A model generated the notes under the pieces. That model searched no databases, was not told the origin of the DNA, and was given only the letters and a program-made list of their open reading frames with translations. Shown piece by piece: positions 18,281-32,329 of a stretch of DNA of 64,000 bases; within the stretch, counting starts at the first letter, position 1; every line of letters starts with the position of its first letter. Source of the stretch: Xanthomonas vesicatoria ATCC 35937 (lineage in GTDB: Bacteria; Pseudomonadota; Gammaproteobacteria; Xanthomonadales; Xanthomonadaceae); the NCBI RefSeq assembly GCF_001908725.1, contig NZ_CP018725.1, positions 2,914,001 through 2,978,000 of the forward strand, given 5' to 3'. Both the position numbers and the translations under genes were made by a program.

Positions 18281-18776
18281 GAAGCAACTCCTGGCGGCTA
18301 GATGCATCGCCGCCCCAATGGCGTGCGATCGGCGCGAGGTGCGCTGCATCTGCCTGTTGCAATGCATCACGCGTGCCAAAGCGTGCTATTTCAGGCATTT
18401 AGCCAAAAAGTGAGAACTAATCCGCACTTAATATTGAAGAGCACGTTTATGCGCGCATACCGGCTATCAATAAACTGCACTATTCCCCGGATACGTCAGC
18501 GTATGTGCCGACATACCGGCGTTATTCTGCGACGCGTCAGTTGCGTGGCGCCATTGCAGTGCGCAGCGACCAGCCTTGTCAGTAAAAAGCGATGCCGCCG
18601 GAAGGCGACATCGCTTGCATAAAAATGCGCTACGAAACCGGGAATGCGCCTAATTTTGTGTAGCCGCTGCCCGGAATCGGCGTGTATCGCCCTTACACAC
18701 CCGTCCTGTGTGCCGGCGGCACCCGGCCAGTCGCTCACTAGGCTATTGCTGCTGGTTTCAAGCGGGCTAGCTTGAA
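18281..18776. other. Intergenic region between GH5 copies 1 and 2
   Basis: It contains the promoter side of copy 1 (near 18290-18420, locally AT-rich) and the terminator of copy 2. No coding frame is convincing. Confidence 0.5.
18584..18616 (-). terminator. Rho-independent terminator downstream of GH5 copy 2
   Basis: Stem AAGCGATG-(C/A mismatch)-CGCC with loop GGAA on the plus strand, flanked by AAAA that becomes a T run on the minus strand. It lies about 160 bases after the copy 2 stop. Confidence 0.8.
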
Positions 18777-19826
18777 TCAGCGCGCGATGCGACGTGCGTG
18801 CGCGCTCAGGATGGGCAGCTGCGGTCTATCGCGTCCGTTGCGATCCGGCTGCAGGGTGAAAGGGTAATCCCCATGCCACCAGGCGCCGGCGGCCCAGACG
18901 CTGGAACCCAGCCAGACATCGCGGTTTGCCTCCAGATACCGGAGCATGCCGTCCAGCGCGCGCAGACAGGTCGGATTGCTGGATGCACCAAACTCGCCCA
19001 AAAACCCACGTTTGCGTTGGCTACGCAACCAACTGGTAAAACTGCGCAAGCGCTCTGCACCGATGGTGGGGCTCACACAAGCGCCACTGGTACCGCTGGA
19101 GTCGGTATCCAGATACTGGTGCACCTCGATGGCATACCGGTTGAGCGGGTCGCGGATGGCGGCCAGCGCCACTGCATTGGATTGCCCGGCGATGGTGGAA
19201 TACCAACTGTGCGCTCCGGACCACAGCGCGCCCGGCACCAGGATCAGGTTGTTGGCGCCGGTGGCGCGGATGCCGTCGATCGCTGCCTGTGCGGCGGCGG
19301 CCCAGTTCTGCGGCGCGATGTCGTAGGGCTCGTTCATCAGCCCGAAGATCACCGCGTTATCGTTCTTGAAGGCCACGGCCAACCGCTTCCACAGGTCGGT
19401 GAAGGTGCTGATCGGTACACGCTGAGTGCCGATCTTCTGACCGTAATATTTGGCGTAATTGTGGATATCCACGATCAACACCATGTGCGCTGCCTTGGCG
19501 TTGGCCACCGCCTGCCGGATCAGCGCCAGCTGTGCGGGATCGAGTGCCCCTTGGGCTTTGGGTTGCAGTCGCTCCCACAACACAGGCAGGCGCACCACAT
19601 TCATGCCGGCGTCGGCGAAGTGCTGGTATTCGCCGGGAGCTGGATAGCGATAATCGACATTGACGACGCCGGGACGTTTTGCCGAAGCGATTTCGGCGCC
19701 AGAGAGATTGATGCCTGCATAACGCAGCGCACCGCTTTGCGCATGCGCGCGTGGAAGCGCGGCCAGCAACAGCACGGCCAACGCACAGCACAGCCGCTGG
19801 CGCAGCCAGGTGGGGGAGGGGGACAT
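18777..19826 (-). CDS. Secreted GH5 cellulase, copy 2
   Basis: A 349-residue paralog of the neighbouring GH5 enzymes. A signal peptide ends at about residue 29 (PRAHA|QS). Catalytic Glu166 (FGLMNEP) and Glu278 (GFLGEFG) are present, as are IHNYAKYYGQ and EVHQYLD. Near the C-terminus the usual WLGWTWWAAG reads WLGSSVWAAG, so aromatic residues lining the substrate cleft differ from copies 1 and 3. This may alter substrate preference. CAGGAG lies eight bases before the chosen ATG. A terminator about 160 bases downstream and a long upstream gap suggest its own transcript. Confidence 0.92.
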   Translation of the reverse strand: MSPSPTWLRQRLCCALAVLLLAALPRAHAQSGALRYAGINLSGAEIASAKRPGVVNVDYRYPAPGEYQHFADAGMNVVRLPVLWERLQPKAQGALDPAQLALIRQAVANAKAAHMVLIVDIHNYAKYYGQKIGTQRVPISTFTDLWKRLAVAFKNDNAVIFGLMNEPYDIAPQNWAAAAQAAIDGIRATGANNLILVPGALWSGAHSWYSTIAGQSNAVALAAIRDPLNRYAIEVHQYLDTDSSGTSGACVSPTIGAERLRSFTSWLRSQRKRGFLGEFGASSNPTCLRALDGMLRYLEANRDVWLGSSVWAAGAWWHGDYPFTLQPDRNGRDRPQLPILSAHARRIAR

Positions 19827-20206
19827 GGGGACTCCTGAGGCATCTACGGGGGGAGATGCGCTGCATCGCGTCGCGCGAGCACAACGCATCGGCCGTCAGC
19901 CTATGCGCATCTGCCGCGTGCAACTACGGATGCGAGGTATCACTGCATCAAGCTGTGCGGTGTTTCGCAGTTGCAAACCGTCTTCGTCGATGTATTGCGT
20001 TGTTGTGCGAAGGCCTTGAAACAGTTGCACTGCGGTAACTTCGCACTGGTATTGGTCGCTTCAATGCATCGGCGTTGAAGCGATGACAGAGGCTGCGCCA
20101 GTGATGGAGTGCGCATACACGGACGATGCAGCGCGCGTATGTAGAGGTGCTTGCATCGTCTAGCAACGTACGTGCGTGGTATGCAGCGCGGTGAAGATAC
20201 TTTGCG

Positions 20207-20262
20207 CACGCAGCACGCAGCACGCAGCACGCAGCACCCATCACCCATCACCCATCACCCAG
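20207..20262. repeat. Tandem heptanucleotide repeat (eight units)
   Basis: Four perfect copies of CACGCAG, then three of CACCCAT and one CACCCAG, contiguous. It is a simple-sequence array in non-coding DNA between two cellulase genes. Confidence 0.9.
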
Positions 20263-20271
20263 CACGCGACG

Positions 20272-20306
20272 TAAAAAAAGCGGGCGACCCACACAGCATC
20301 GCCCGC
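20272..20306 (-). terminator. Rho-independent terminator of GH5 copy 3
   Basis: Stem GCGGGCGA / TCGCCCGC with an 11-base loop. On the minus strand it is followed by seven T. It begins about 25 bases after the copy 3 stop. Confidence 0.88.
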
Positions 20307-20330
20307 CTCTTGTCGCTTAGACCGCTGCCA

Positions 20331-21407
20331 TCAATGTTTGCTGGCGCGGCGTGCGTACTTGCTCAGAATCCTGATCTGCGGCTTGTCGCTGCCATCCTTG
20401 CCCGGCTGCACGGTGAAGAAATAATCCGGTTTCCACCAGGCGCCTGCGGCCCACCAGGTCCAGCCCAGCCACACGTCGCTGTTCTTTTCCATGTAGGTCA
20501 GCATGCCTTCCAGCGCCTTGTCGCACACCGGGTTGTTGGCGGTGCCGAATTCGCCCAGGAAGCCCTTCTGCTTGTTCTCGCGCAGCCAGTCGGTAAAGCC
20601 GCGCAGCTTTTCTTCGCCCACACTGTCGCTGGTGCACTGGGGCTTGGTGCCGCTGTAGTCGTTGTCCAGATACTGATGCGCTTCGAAGGCCAGGTTGTTG
20701 CCGGGGTCCTTGAGGATGGCCAGCGCCTTGGCATTGGAGACGCCGTAGCTGCTGCTGCGCCAGCTGTGCGCGCCGGTGTACGCCGTGCCCGGCACCAGGA
20801 TCAGATTGCGCGCCCCAGTCTTGCGGATCGCGTTGATTGCGCTCTGCGCCGCCGTGGCCCAGTCGGTTGCGGAGATACCGTTGGGCTCATTCATCAGCCC
20901 GAAAATCACCGACCTGTCGTCCTTGAATTCCAGCGCCAGCCGGCGCCACAGGTCGGCCAGTGCGGCGGCGGATACCTCGTCCGTGCCAAGACGCTTGCCG
21001 TTGTACTTGGCGTAGTTGTGCAGATCCAGGATCAGGAACTGCTTGTTCGCCTTGGCCGCGTCGAGCGATTTCTTGATCAGCCCGAGCTGCGCGGCATCCA
21101 GCTCGCCGTTGAGTTGGGGTTGCAGGCGCTCCCACAAAAATGGCAGGCGGATCGTATTCATGCCCTTGCCAGCGAAATAGCTGAAATCCGAGGCTGCCGG
21201 GTAGGTGTAGTCCTTGAACAAGGTGCCGGGCTTTTTGCGCGAGTTGAACTCGGCGCCGGACAGATTGACGCCGACGTATTTCAGGCCGGTGGACTCTTTT
21301 TTCGGACCGTCTGGCTCTTTGGCGTGCGCCAACGGCATCGCGGCGAGCAAGGTCAGTGCGAGTGCGGCGCTATGGAGACGGGGCAGTAGGGGGAGAGCGC
21401 GGAACAT
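20331..21407 (-). CDS. Secreted GH5 cellulase, copy 3
   Basis: A 358-residue secreted endoglucanase of GH5, with a signal peptide ending near residue 29 (MPLAHA|KE). Catalytic Glu174 is in FGLMNEP and Glu286 in GFLGEFGT. LHNYAKYNG and WLGWTWWAAG complete the fold landmarks. It is more diverged than copies 1 and 2 are from each other: charged linker residues 30-40 (KEPDGPKKEST) and GTAYTGAHSW where the others read GALWxGAHSW. The start is supported by a strong AAGGAGG site. It diverges from the alcohol dehydrogenase gene. It is the most upstream of the three and could be the ancestral copy, though the sequence does not prove that. Confidence 0.93.
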   Translation of the reverse strand: MFRALPLLPRLHSAALALTLLAAMPLAHAKEPDGPKKESTGLKYVGVNLSGAEFNSRKKPGTLFKDYTYPAASDFSYFAGKGMNTIRLPFLWERLQPQLNGELDAAQLGLIKKSLDAAKANKQFLILDLHNYAKYNGKRLGTDEVSAAALADLWRRLALEFKDDRSVIFGLMNEPNGISATDWATAAQSAINAIRKTGARNLILVPGTAYTGAHSWRSSSYGVSNAKALAILKDPGNNLAFEAHQYLDNDYSGTKPQCTSDSVGEEKLRGFTDWLRENKQKGFLGEFGTANNPVCDKALEGMLTYMEKNSDVWLGWTWWAAGAWWKPDYFFTVQPGKDGSDKPQIRILSKYARRASKH

Positions 21408-21715
21408 GGAAGCCTCCTTCGGCATCGACGTGGCGGCCGCGGGGAGAGGGCACGGCCAGATGGGATGGTGCAGGGCGACAGGTGACCCGGCGAGACTAGA
21501 AGCTTGCGCGTTAGCGCGCCATTCACGCGTCCCACACCGATTTGATCGCGCAAAAACACCTGCAAGGCGCATGCTGTGCCAACAGTAGCGTTCGCAAGAG
21601 GACAGGTAAGACGCACTGTCGCACGAGCGCGACGCGTCGCTGTCTTAAGCTAGCAGGCCTGTTTTTCCCGTCGTTCGCACAGGGTGCGCACGATCCAATG
21701 CCCCCGGAGTCTCCC
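21408..21715. other. Divergent promoter region, GH5 copy 3 / alcohol dehydrogenase
   Basis: About 308 bases between divergent starts. The last third is less GC-rich than the genes. No operator palindrome stands out. Confidence 0.4.
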
Positions 21716-22774
21716 ATGAGCCAAGCCCACGCCTTTGCCGCCCAAGCCGCCGACCAGCCGCTTGCCCCGTTCGTGTTCGAACGTCGCGAGCCCGGCCCCA
21801 ACGATGTGCAGATCGACATCGCTTATTGCGGTGTCTGCCACTCCGACCTGCACACCGCGCGCAACGAATGGCACAACACGCTATACCCGTCTGTGCCGGG
21901 CCACGAGATTGTCGGCCGCGTAACCGCCGTCGGTGATGCCGTCACCGGCTTCAAGGTCGGCGACCTGGCCGGCGTCGGCTGCATGGTCGACAGCTGCCGT
22001 AGCTGCGCCTCCTGCCAGGAAGGCGAAGAGCAGTACTGCGAGCAGGGCTTCACCGGCACCTATAACGGTCCGATGTTCGGTGGCGGCGAGAACACCTATG
22101 GCGGGTACTCCGACCATATCGTGGTCGACCAGAAGTACGTGCTGCGCATCTCGCATACCGACAACCTGGCTGCGGTGGCGCCGCTGCTGTGCGCCGGCAT
22201 CACCACCTATTCGCCGCTGGCGCACTGGAAGGTGGGCCCGGGCCAGAAGGTGGGCGTGGTCGGCCTCGGCGGCCTGGGCCACATGGCAGTGAAGATCGCC
22301 AAGGCGATGGGCGCCACCGTGGTGTTGTTCACCACCTCCGAAAGCAAGCGCGCCGACGCCATGCGTCTGGGCGCCAGCGAGGTGGTGATCTCCAAGGACG
22401 AGGCGCAGATGGCGGCGCAGTACAACACCCTGGATTTCATCCTCAACACCGTGGCCGCCCCGCACAACCTGGACCCGTTCCTCAATGCGCTCAAGCGCGA
22501 CGGCGCGATGGTGTTGGTGGGCGTGCCCGAGGAGTCGCACCCGTCGCCTTCGGTGTTCAATCTGGTGATGAAGCGCCGCACCCTGGCCGGCTCGCTGATC
22601 GGCGGCATCCGCCAGACCCAGGAAATGCTGGATTTCTGCGCCAAGCACAACATCGTCTCGGATATCGAAACCATCCGCGCCGACGAAATCAACACCGCCT
22701 ACGAGCGCATGCTCAAGAGCGACGTGAAGTACCGCTTCGTGATCGATATGGCCACGCTGGATAAGGCGGCCTGA
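21716..22774 (+). CDS. Zinc-dependent alcohol dehydrogenase (YahK/cinnamyl-alcohol type)
   Basis: A 352-residue medium-chain dehydrogenase. Catalytic zinc ligands are Cys41 (CGVCHSD) and His63-Glu64 (PGHEIVG), with a third Cys expected in the LLCAGIT segment. Structural zinc is bound by the cluster around residues 89-108 (CMVDSCRSCASCQEGEEQYC). The Rossmann motif is GLGGLGHMAVKIA, and FTTSESK after beta-2 suggests NADP(H) preference. The family reduces aldehydes to alcohols; the plant aldehyde hypothesis is context-based only. ATG 21716 follows GGAG. A longer in-frame reading from 21542 adds 58 residues without homology features. Confidence 0.92.
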   Translation: MSQAHAFAAQAADQPLAPFVFERREPGPNDVQIDIAYCGVCHSDLHTARNEWHNTLYPSVPGHEIVGRVTAVGDAVTGFKVGDLAGVGCMVDSCRSCASCQEGEEQYCEQGFTGTYNGPMFGGGENTYGGYSDHIVVDQKYVLRISHTDNLAAVAPLLCAGITTYSPLAHWKVGPGQKVGVVGLGGLGHMAVKIAKAMGATVVLFTTSESKRADAMRLGASEVVISKDEAQMAAQYNTLDFILNTVAAPHNLDPFLNALKRDGAMVLVGVPEESHPSPSVFNLVMKRRTLAGSLIGGIRQTQEMLDFCAKHNIVSDIETIRADEINTAYERMLKSDVKYRFVIDMATLDKAA

Positions 22775-22873
22775 TCGCCTATCCGGGTGAATGAAGGATG
22801 CCACCGCTTGCGTCGTCGAACGCAAGCGGTGTCTCGCAGCGACGTGTCATTGGCGAGAAAGGAGACGACGCAA

Positions 22874-22981
22874 ATGACGGATCAGGAAGCGCGGATTATG
22901 CATTGCGCCGTGTTAGCGGATTTGATGCTCAAACGCCGTGTCAATGTTCGTGTCAATGTTGATGCCGTGACCAGCGCATGA
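22874..22981 (+). CDS. Possible 35-residue peptide
   Basis: A short frame, MTDQEARIMHCAVLADLMLK and 15 more residues, with GAAAGGAG about ten bases upstream. It ends in a repeated RVNV produced by a 12-base duplication. It overlaps the end of a minus-strand frame, so at most one of the two is likely real. No family is recognised. Confidence 0.25.
   Translation: MTDQEARIMHCAVLADLMLKRRVNVRVNVDAVTSA
22937..22960. repeat. Perfect 12-base tandem duplication
   Basis: CGTGTCAATGTT occurs twice in a row. It covers the stop codon (22953-22955) of the minus-strand membrane-protein frame and the end of the short plus-strand frame. Confidence 0.85.
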
Positions 22982-23307
22982 TCGAAGCAATAGAGAAAAC
23001 AAAGCCGGCCGAGAACGTGATTGCTGCCGCATAGAGAAGTAGGACCGTCAGCCAATACAAAAACGGTTCATGAGAAGCGGCAAAAAAAGCCGGCGGCACA
23101 ACGTCTACATGGCACCGTACCAACCATCAATGCCTGCCAAACCATCAGTGCTGGGGTTATACCCATGCAAAGTGACAACAAGCTGGCGAGCACAAGACGA
23201 GAGCGAACCTTGGGCTTGGCATATCTGCACCAGAAGAATCGATAAGTGACCCAAATCATCGGAAATGCGGCGCAGGAAAAAATGTAAGCTAGCGACGAGA
23301 TTTCCAT
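22953..23307 (-). pseudogene. Small putative membrane protein, interrupted by a frameshift in a poly-A tract
   Basis: From ATG 23307 (MEISSLAYIFSCAAFPMIWV) the frame has two hydrophobic segments and stops at 23068. Removing one base from the seven-A run at 23082-23088 joins it to a frame reading FFAASHEPFLYWLTVLLLYA and AAITFSAGFVFSIASIM, ending at 22953. The repaired product has about 117 residues and three or more membrane helices. The good hydrophobic continuation beyond the tract is the evidence for a frameshift. No family is recognised. The region is poorer in GC than its neighbours, consistent with transferred DNA. The next gene (23470-23916) is also a small membrane protein on the same strand. 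Confidence 0.5.
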
Positions 23308-23469
23308 TGGGGTTTGGATTCAATCATGCAATCCGCTTCCGGATCAGTAGTTGAGATTTGAGACTGCTGTGCTGTCTGATGGTCAGTTTGAATGTACAAC
23401 GATTCGTTTCAACCCACTCAACAAGTACGCAGTTAATCTTGCCAATAACCTGCATCAGTTCAGGGTGAA

Positions 23470-23916
23470 TTACCAGGTGCAGCGTCTCCGACCTAATTTT
23501 CGCCCAATAGCATGGGTGAGCATAATAATGAAAGGAACTATCACGAGGAGATATAAAATCTGAAGGACTGGAACTATGAAAAAGTTCCAGCCATCGGTGC
23601 GGACGTTTTTTGCCAACCACCACGCGTTTGGCGCGATTGAAAGTGCAACGAGAGTGCACAACACAAACAGCTTCAGTACCGGGCCTGCTTTTGATACCGG
23701 TACGAAAAAAGAGTAAATGGCGTACGGGGCTGCTCCAAGCAAGACGGTGACCCCAAATAGAATGAGCATTACCAACCACTGGTCTGTCCTTGCAGCGAAG
23801 GACCACTCAAAAGCCGTAGCAGTAAATGCGGCAGTAAGAAGCGCGCAACACCATGCGACGCGCTTTGATGCCTTATCCAGAGTTGTGGCGGAACTCTTTA
23901 TGTCACGGAGCTGCAT
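23470..23916 (-). CDS. Four-helix membrane protein of unknown function
   Basis: A 148-residue protein with a short basic N-terminus (MQLRDIKSSATTLDKASKRV) and four hydrophobic segments at about residues 21-42, 47-73, 81-102 and 115-143, ending in a basic tail (GRKLGRRRCTW). No family is recognised. It lies 11 bases downstream of gltD on the same strand, so it could be read through from gltBD. Its lower GC and looser codon bias differ from gltD and match the adjacent frameshifted gene, suggesting a small inserted patch. ATG 23916 was chosen because upstream residues in frame are antisense to gltD. Confidence 0.55.
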   Translation of the reverse strand: MQLRDIKSSATTLDKASKRVAWCCALLTAAFTATAFEWSFAARTDQWLVMLILFGVTVLLGAAPYAIYSFFVPVSKAGPVLKLFVLCTLVALSIAPNAWWLAKNVRTDGWNFFIVPVLQILYLLVIVPFIIMLTHAIGRKLGRRRCTW

Positions 23917-23927
23917 ACGCTCACGCC

Positions 23928-25528
<1,601 letters not shown>

Positions 25529-25535
25529 ACACAAT

Positions 25536-30008
<4,473 letters not shown>

Positions 30009-30178
30009 GTCTGCCTCTTTGCGATCTTGGGAGAGCGGCGACGACGTTGCACCGCTCGGTCCGTGGAGCGTTTCGAAGAGGTCACCGGATGATCGACTAG
30101 ACCACAGTTGATGCGGTGCCGCAATACACCGTTACAGCTGCAACGAGACCCGCCCAAATCCCTTGTGCCAGCTGGCTT

Positions 30179-30202
30179 GGCGCCTGTCGCGCGACAGGCG
30201 CC
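30179..30202 (-). terminator. Perfect 24-base palindrome, terminator-like
   Basis: GGCGCCTGTCGC followed by its exact complement, ten bases past the stop of the I78-type lipoprotein gene and upstream of gltB. There is no clear T run, so termination is plausible but not certain. Confidence 0.55.
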
Positions 30203-30211
30203 AGCGAAGGC

Positions 30212-30592
30212 TCAGCCGCAGCGCACCGCGGTGATGACGTTCTTGGCGTCCACTTCCAGATTGAGCCGCTCGCCGTTGAATTCCATCGTCACCATCTGGC
30301 CAGGCTTGAGCACGCGCACGGACTTGGCACCGGCATCGCTGCGGGCCTGCTCGCCTACGGCATCGGTAATGGGCTGGCCAACCAGCGACTGCACCTGGGT
30401 GGCGTCGCAGCTGCCGATCGGCGGCGCTTCCGGCGCTGCATCCGGCACCGGCGCGGATGCCTGCTCGGCCGCGTGTTGAGCGTTGGCCGCGACGGCTTCC
30501 TGTTCGTCGGGTTGCGGTTTGTTGCAGGCAGTCAATGCAGTCAGCACGACCAAGGTGCAAGCCAGGCGGGCAATAGGCAGGACAGCGCGCAT
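30212..30592 (-). CDS. I78-family peptidase inhibitor-like lipoprotein, copy 1
   Basis: A 126-residue lipoprotein. The N-terminus MRAVLPIARLACTLVVLTAL, then TAC, carries a lipobox with Cys23. A Pro/Ala/Glu linker (about 24-58) precedes the I78-like domain: CDATQVQSLVGQPITD, RVLKPGQMVTMEFNGERLN and a final DAKNVITAVRCG. I78 proteins are small elastase inhibitors with two conserved Cys, as here (one near the domain start, one at the end). It probably guards the periplasm against proteases. ATG 30592 is chosen because it begins the lipoprotein signal. It is divergent from the topoisomerase gene. Confidence 0.85.
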   Translation of the reverse strand: MRAVLPIARLACTLVVLTALTACNKPQPDEQEAVAANAQHAAEQASAPVPDAAPEAPPIGSCDATQVQSLVGQPITDAVGEQARSDAGAKSVRVLKPGQMVTMEFNGERLNLEVDAKNVITAVRCG

Positions 30593-30738
30593 CGATGACT
30601 CCAGCAAAGGGGGATGCCCAAGCATAAGCACAAAGTCGCGTTGCGGGCATCGCTTGCCCACACGGCGTTGTCGTTGCGTTGACGCGGCCTAGCGCTGCGC
30701 GGCCCAACAATCGGTGCCAGTCCTTCGATCCGTGCGCA

Positions 30739-31920
30739 ATGAAAGCCAAACGTGTTCTTCGTAACGCTGCCGCCACCGCCAGCAACGTCGGCAAGCTCGC
30801 GACCGCCGCGACCAACGCGGTGGTCGCCGCGGCCGCCGTCACCACTGTGGCCGCCGTCGCACAGGCCAAGGCCACTGCGCGCGCGGCGGGGCTGACCTAT
30901 GTCAACGATCAGCAGCCCGGCATCAGCCGGCGCAAGGCGGGCAAGAGCTTCAGTTACCGCGATGCCGATGGGCAACGCATCGGCGATGCCGATACCTTGC
31001 AGCGGATCCGTTCGTTGGCCATCCCGCCTGCGTATACGGAGGTGTGGATCTGCGCCAAACCCAATGGCCACCTGCAAGCCACCGGGCGCGACGCGCGGCG
31101 GCGCAAGCAGTATCGCTATCACCCCGATTGGGCGCAGGTGCGCGGCGAAGGCAAGTTCGAGCGTGTGATCGCCTTCGGCACGGCCTTGCCCAAGCTGCGG
31201 CGGCGATTGCGACGCGATCTGGCCTTGCCCGGCTTTCCGCGCGAGAAGGTGCTGGCCATTGTGGTCGCGCTACTGGCCGACACCCTGGTGCGAGTGGGCA
31301 ACGCCGAATATGCCCGCAGCAACCGCTCGTACGGGCTGACAACCTTGCGCAACCGGCACATGGAATTTTTGAAGGGCGGGCGCGCACGGCTCAAATTCCG
31401 CGGCAAGAGCGGGCAGGATCACGACATCGAAGTGGACGACAAGCAGCTGGTCAAACTGATTCGCGAATGCCAGCAGCTGCCCGGGCAATCGCTATTTCAA
31501 TACAGGGACGATGACGGCACCCTGCAGCCGGTGGACTCGGGCGAGGTCAACGACTACCTGCGCGAGGCGATGGGTGAGGATTTCACTGCCAAGGATTTCC
31601 GTACCTGGGGCGGGACGCTGGCCGCCTTGCAGCGCCTGGCGCGCCTGCCGTTGCCCGAGCGCAGCAGCGAACGCGCGCTCAAGCAGGTGCAAAACGATGT
31701 GATCCGCGAGGTCGCCGACGCGCTGGGCAACACGCCATCGGTGTGCCGCAAGGCCTATATCGACCCCTGCGTGTTCGAAGGCTGGCGCGCCGGGCAACTG
31801 CAGGCAATGGCCGGCGGCGTGCGCGGCGAGCGGCAGTGGGAAGCGGCGACGCTGAAATTCCTCACCGCCTCGCGCAGCAAGCTCAAGCCTGCAGCCAAAG
31901 CCCGGGCAAGCCGCAAATAA
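30739..31920 (+). CDS. DNA topoisomerase IB (poxvirus/eukaryotic type)
   Basis: A 393-residue topoisomerase that nicks one DNA strand through a 3'-phosphotyrosine and relaxes supercoils. The nucleophile is Tyr340 in SVCRKAYIDP. The catalytic domain shows RVGNAEYARSNRSYGLTTL, RARLKFRGKSGQDH (active-site Lys region) and FRTWGGTLAAL (Arg/Trp). The first 55 residues or so are Ala/Val/Thr-rich and lie before the conserved N-terminal domain (GLTYVNDQQPGISRRKAGKS). This is an odd extension with a hydrophobic stretch. ATG 30739 is the first plausible start, but translation could begin closer to the conserved region. I78-type lipoprotein genes flank it on both sides. Confidence 0.93.
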   Translation: MKAKRVLRNAAATASNVGKLATAATNAVVAAAAVTTVAAVAQAKATARAAGLTYVNDQQPGISRRKAGKSFSYRDADGQRIGDADTLQRIRSLAIPPAYTEVWICAKPNGHLQATGRDARRRKQYRYHPDWAQVRGEGKFERVIAFGTALPKLRRRLRRDLALPGFPREKVLAIVVALLADTLVRVGNAEYARSNRSYGLTTLRNRHMEFLKGGRARLKFRGKSGQDHDIEVDDKQLVKLIRECQQLPGQSLFQYRDDDGTLQPVDSGEVNDYLREAMGEDFTAKDFRTWGGTLAALQRLARLPLPERSSERALKQVQNDVIREVADALGNTPSVCRKAYIDPCVFEGWRAGQLQAMAGGVRGERQWEAATLKFLTASRSKLKPAAKARASRK

Positions 31921-31940
31921 TCACACTCGCCAGGCCTGCA

Positions 31941-31961
31941 TGCGCCGGCTCTGCCGGCGCA
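31941..31961. terminator. Hairpin between convergent topoisomerase and lipoprotein genes
   Basis: TGCGCCGGC-TCT-GCCGGCGCA is a perfect nine-pair stem in the 64-base gap between two stop codons. It lacks a T run and may end transcription in both directions. Confidence 0.5.
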
Positions 31962-31984
31962 CTGCCGATTCCGACCCCGATTGC

Positions 31985-32329
31985 TTAGCCGCAATACACT
32001 GCGGTGATGTTGTTGTTTGGGCCGGTCTCGATGCTCAGGTGATCGCCGCCGCTTTCGCTGGCGCCCTGTGCCGGGTCGGCCAGGCCGCTGGCGGTGGTGC
32101 CGCCGGTGGCGCGCTCGCCGCGCCGCACGCTGACCTGCAGGCTGTCGCTATCGACGCGGGCACGCTCCACCGTCTGGGCCGCTGCGGCCAGACCCACGAT
32201 GCCGCGGACCTTTTCGATATGACACTGGCCGGAGATCGCGCCATCGATGGGTTGCACCTGCGCCACCTGGTTGGAGGCACAGGCCGAGAGCAACAGGACG
32301 GCAGCGAGCGGAGCAAGGGTACGGATCAT
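31985..32329 (-). CDS. I78-like lipoprotein, copy 2
   Basis: A 114-residue lipoprotein with signal MIRTLAPLAAVLLLSAC (lipobox Cys17). The domain starts GQCHIEKVRGIVGLAAAAQT and ends ETGPNNNITAVYCG, which parallels the first and last elements of copy 1 (domain-opening Cys, 'NxITAVxCG' end). The middle is looser than in copy 1, so family membership is less certain. GGAGAT precedes the chosen ATG. It converges with topoisomerase IB. Confidence 0.7.
   Translation of the reverse strand: MIRTLAPLAAVLLLSACASNQVAQVQPIDGAISGQCHIEKVRGIVGLAAAAQTVERARVDSDSLQVSVRRGERATGGTTASGLADPAQGASESGGDHLSIETGPNNNITAVYCG

Larger units (their letters stand above)
19827..20330. other. Intergenic region between GH5 copies 2 and 3
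   Basis: It holds the upstream region of copy 2, a tandem heptanucleotide repeat and the copy 3 terminator. No gene was seen. Confidence 0.5.

Noticed and set aside
20207..20262. Possible iteron-type replication origin
   Set aside because: Heptamers lack a DnaA-box or AT-rich partner and sit between cellulase genes; a simple-sequence array explains it.
30739..30905. N-terminal membrane anchor in topoisomerase IB
   Set aside because: The Ala/Val/Thr-rich leader is only weakly hydrophobic and may not be translated if a later start is used.
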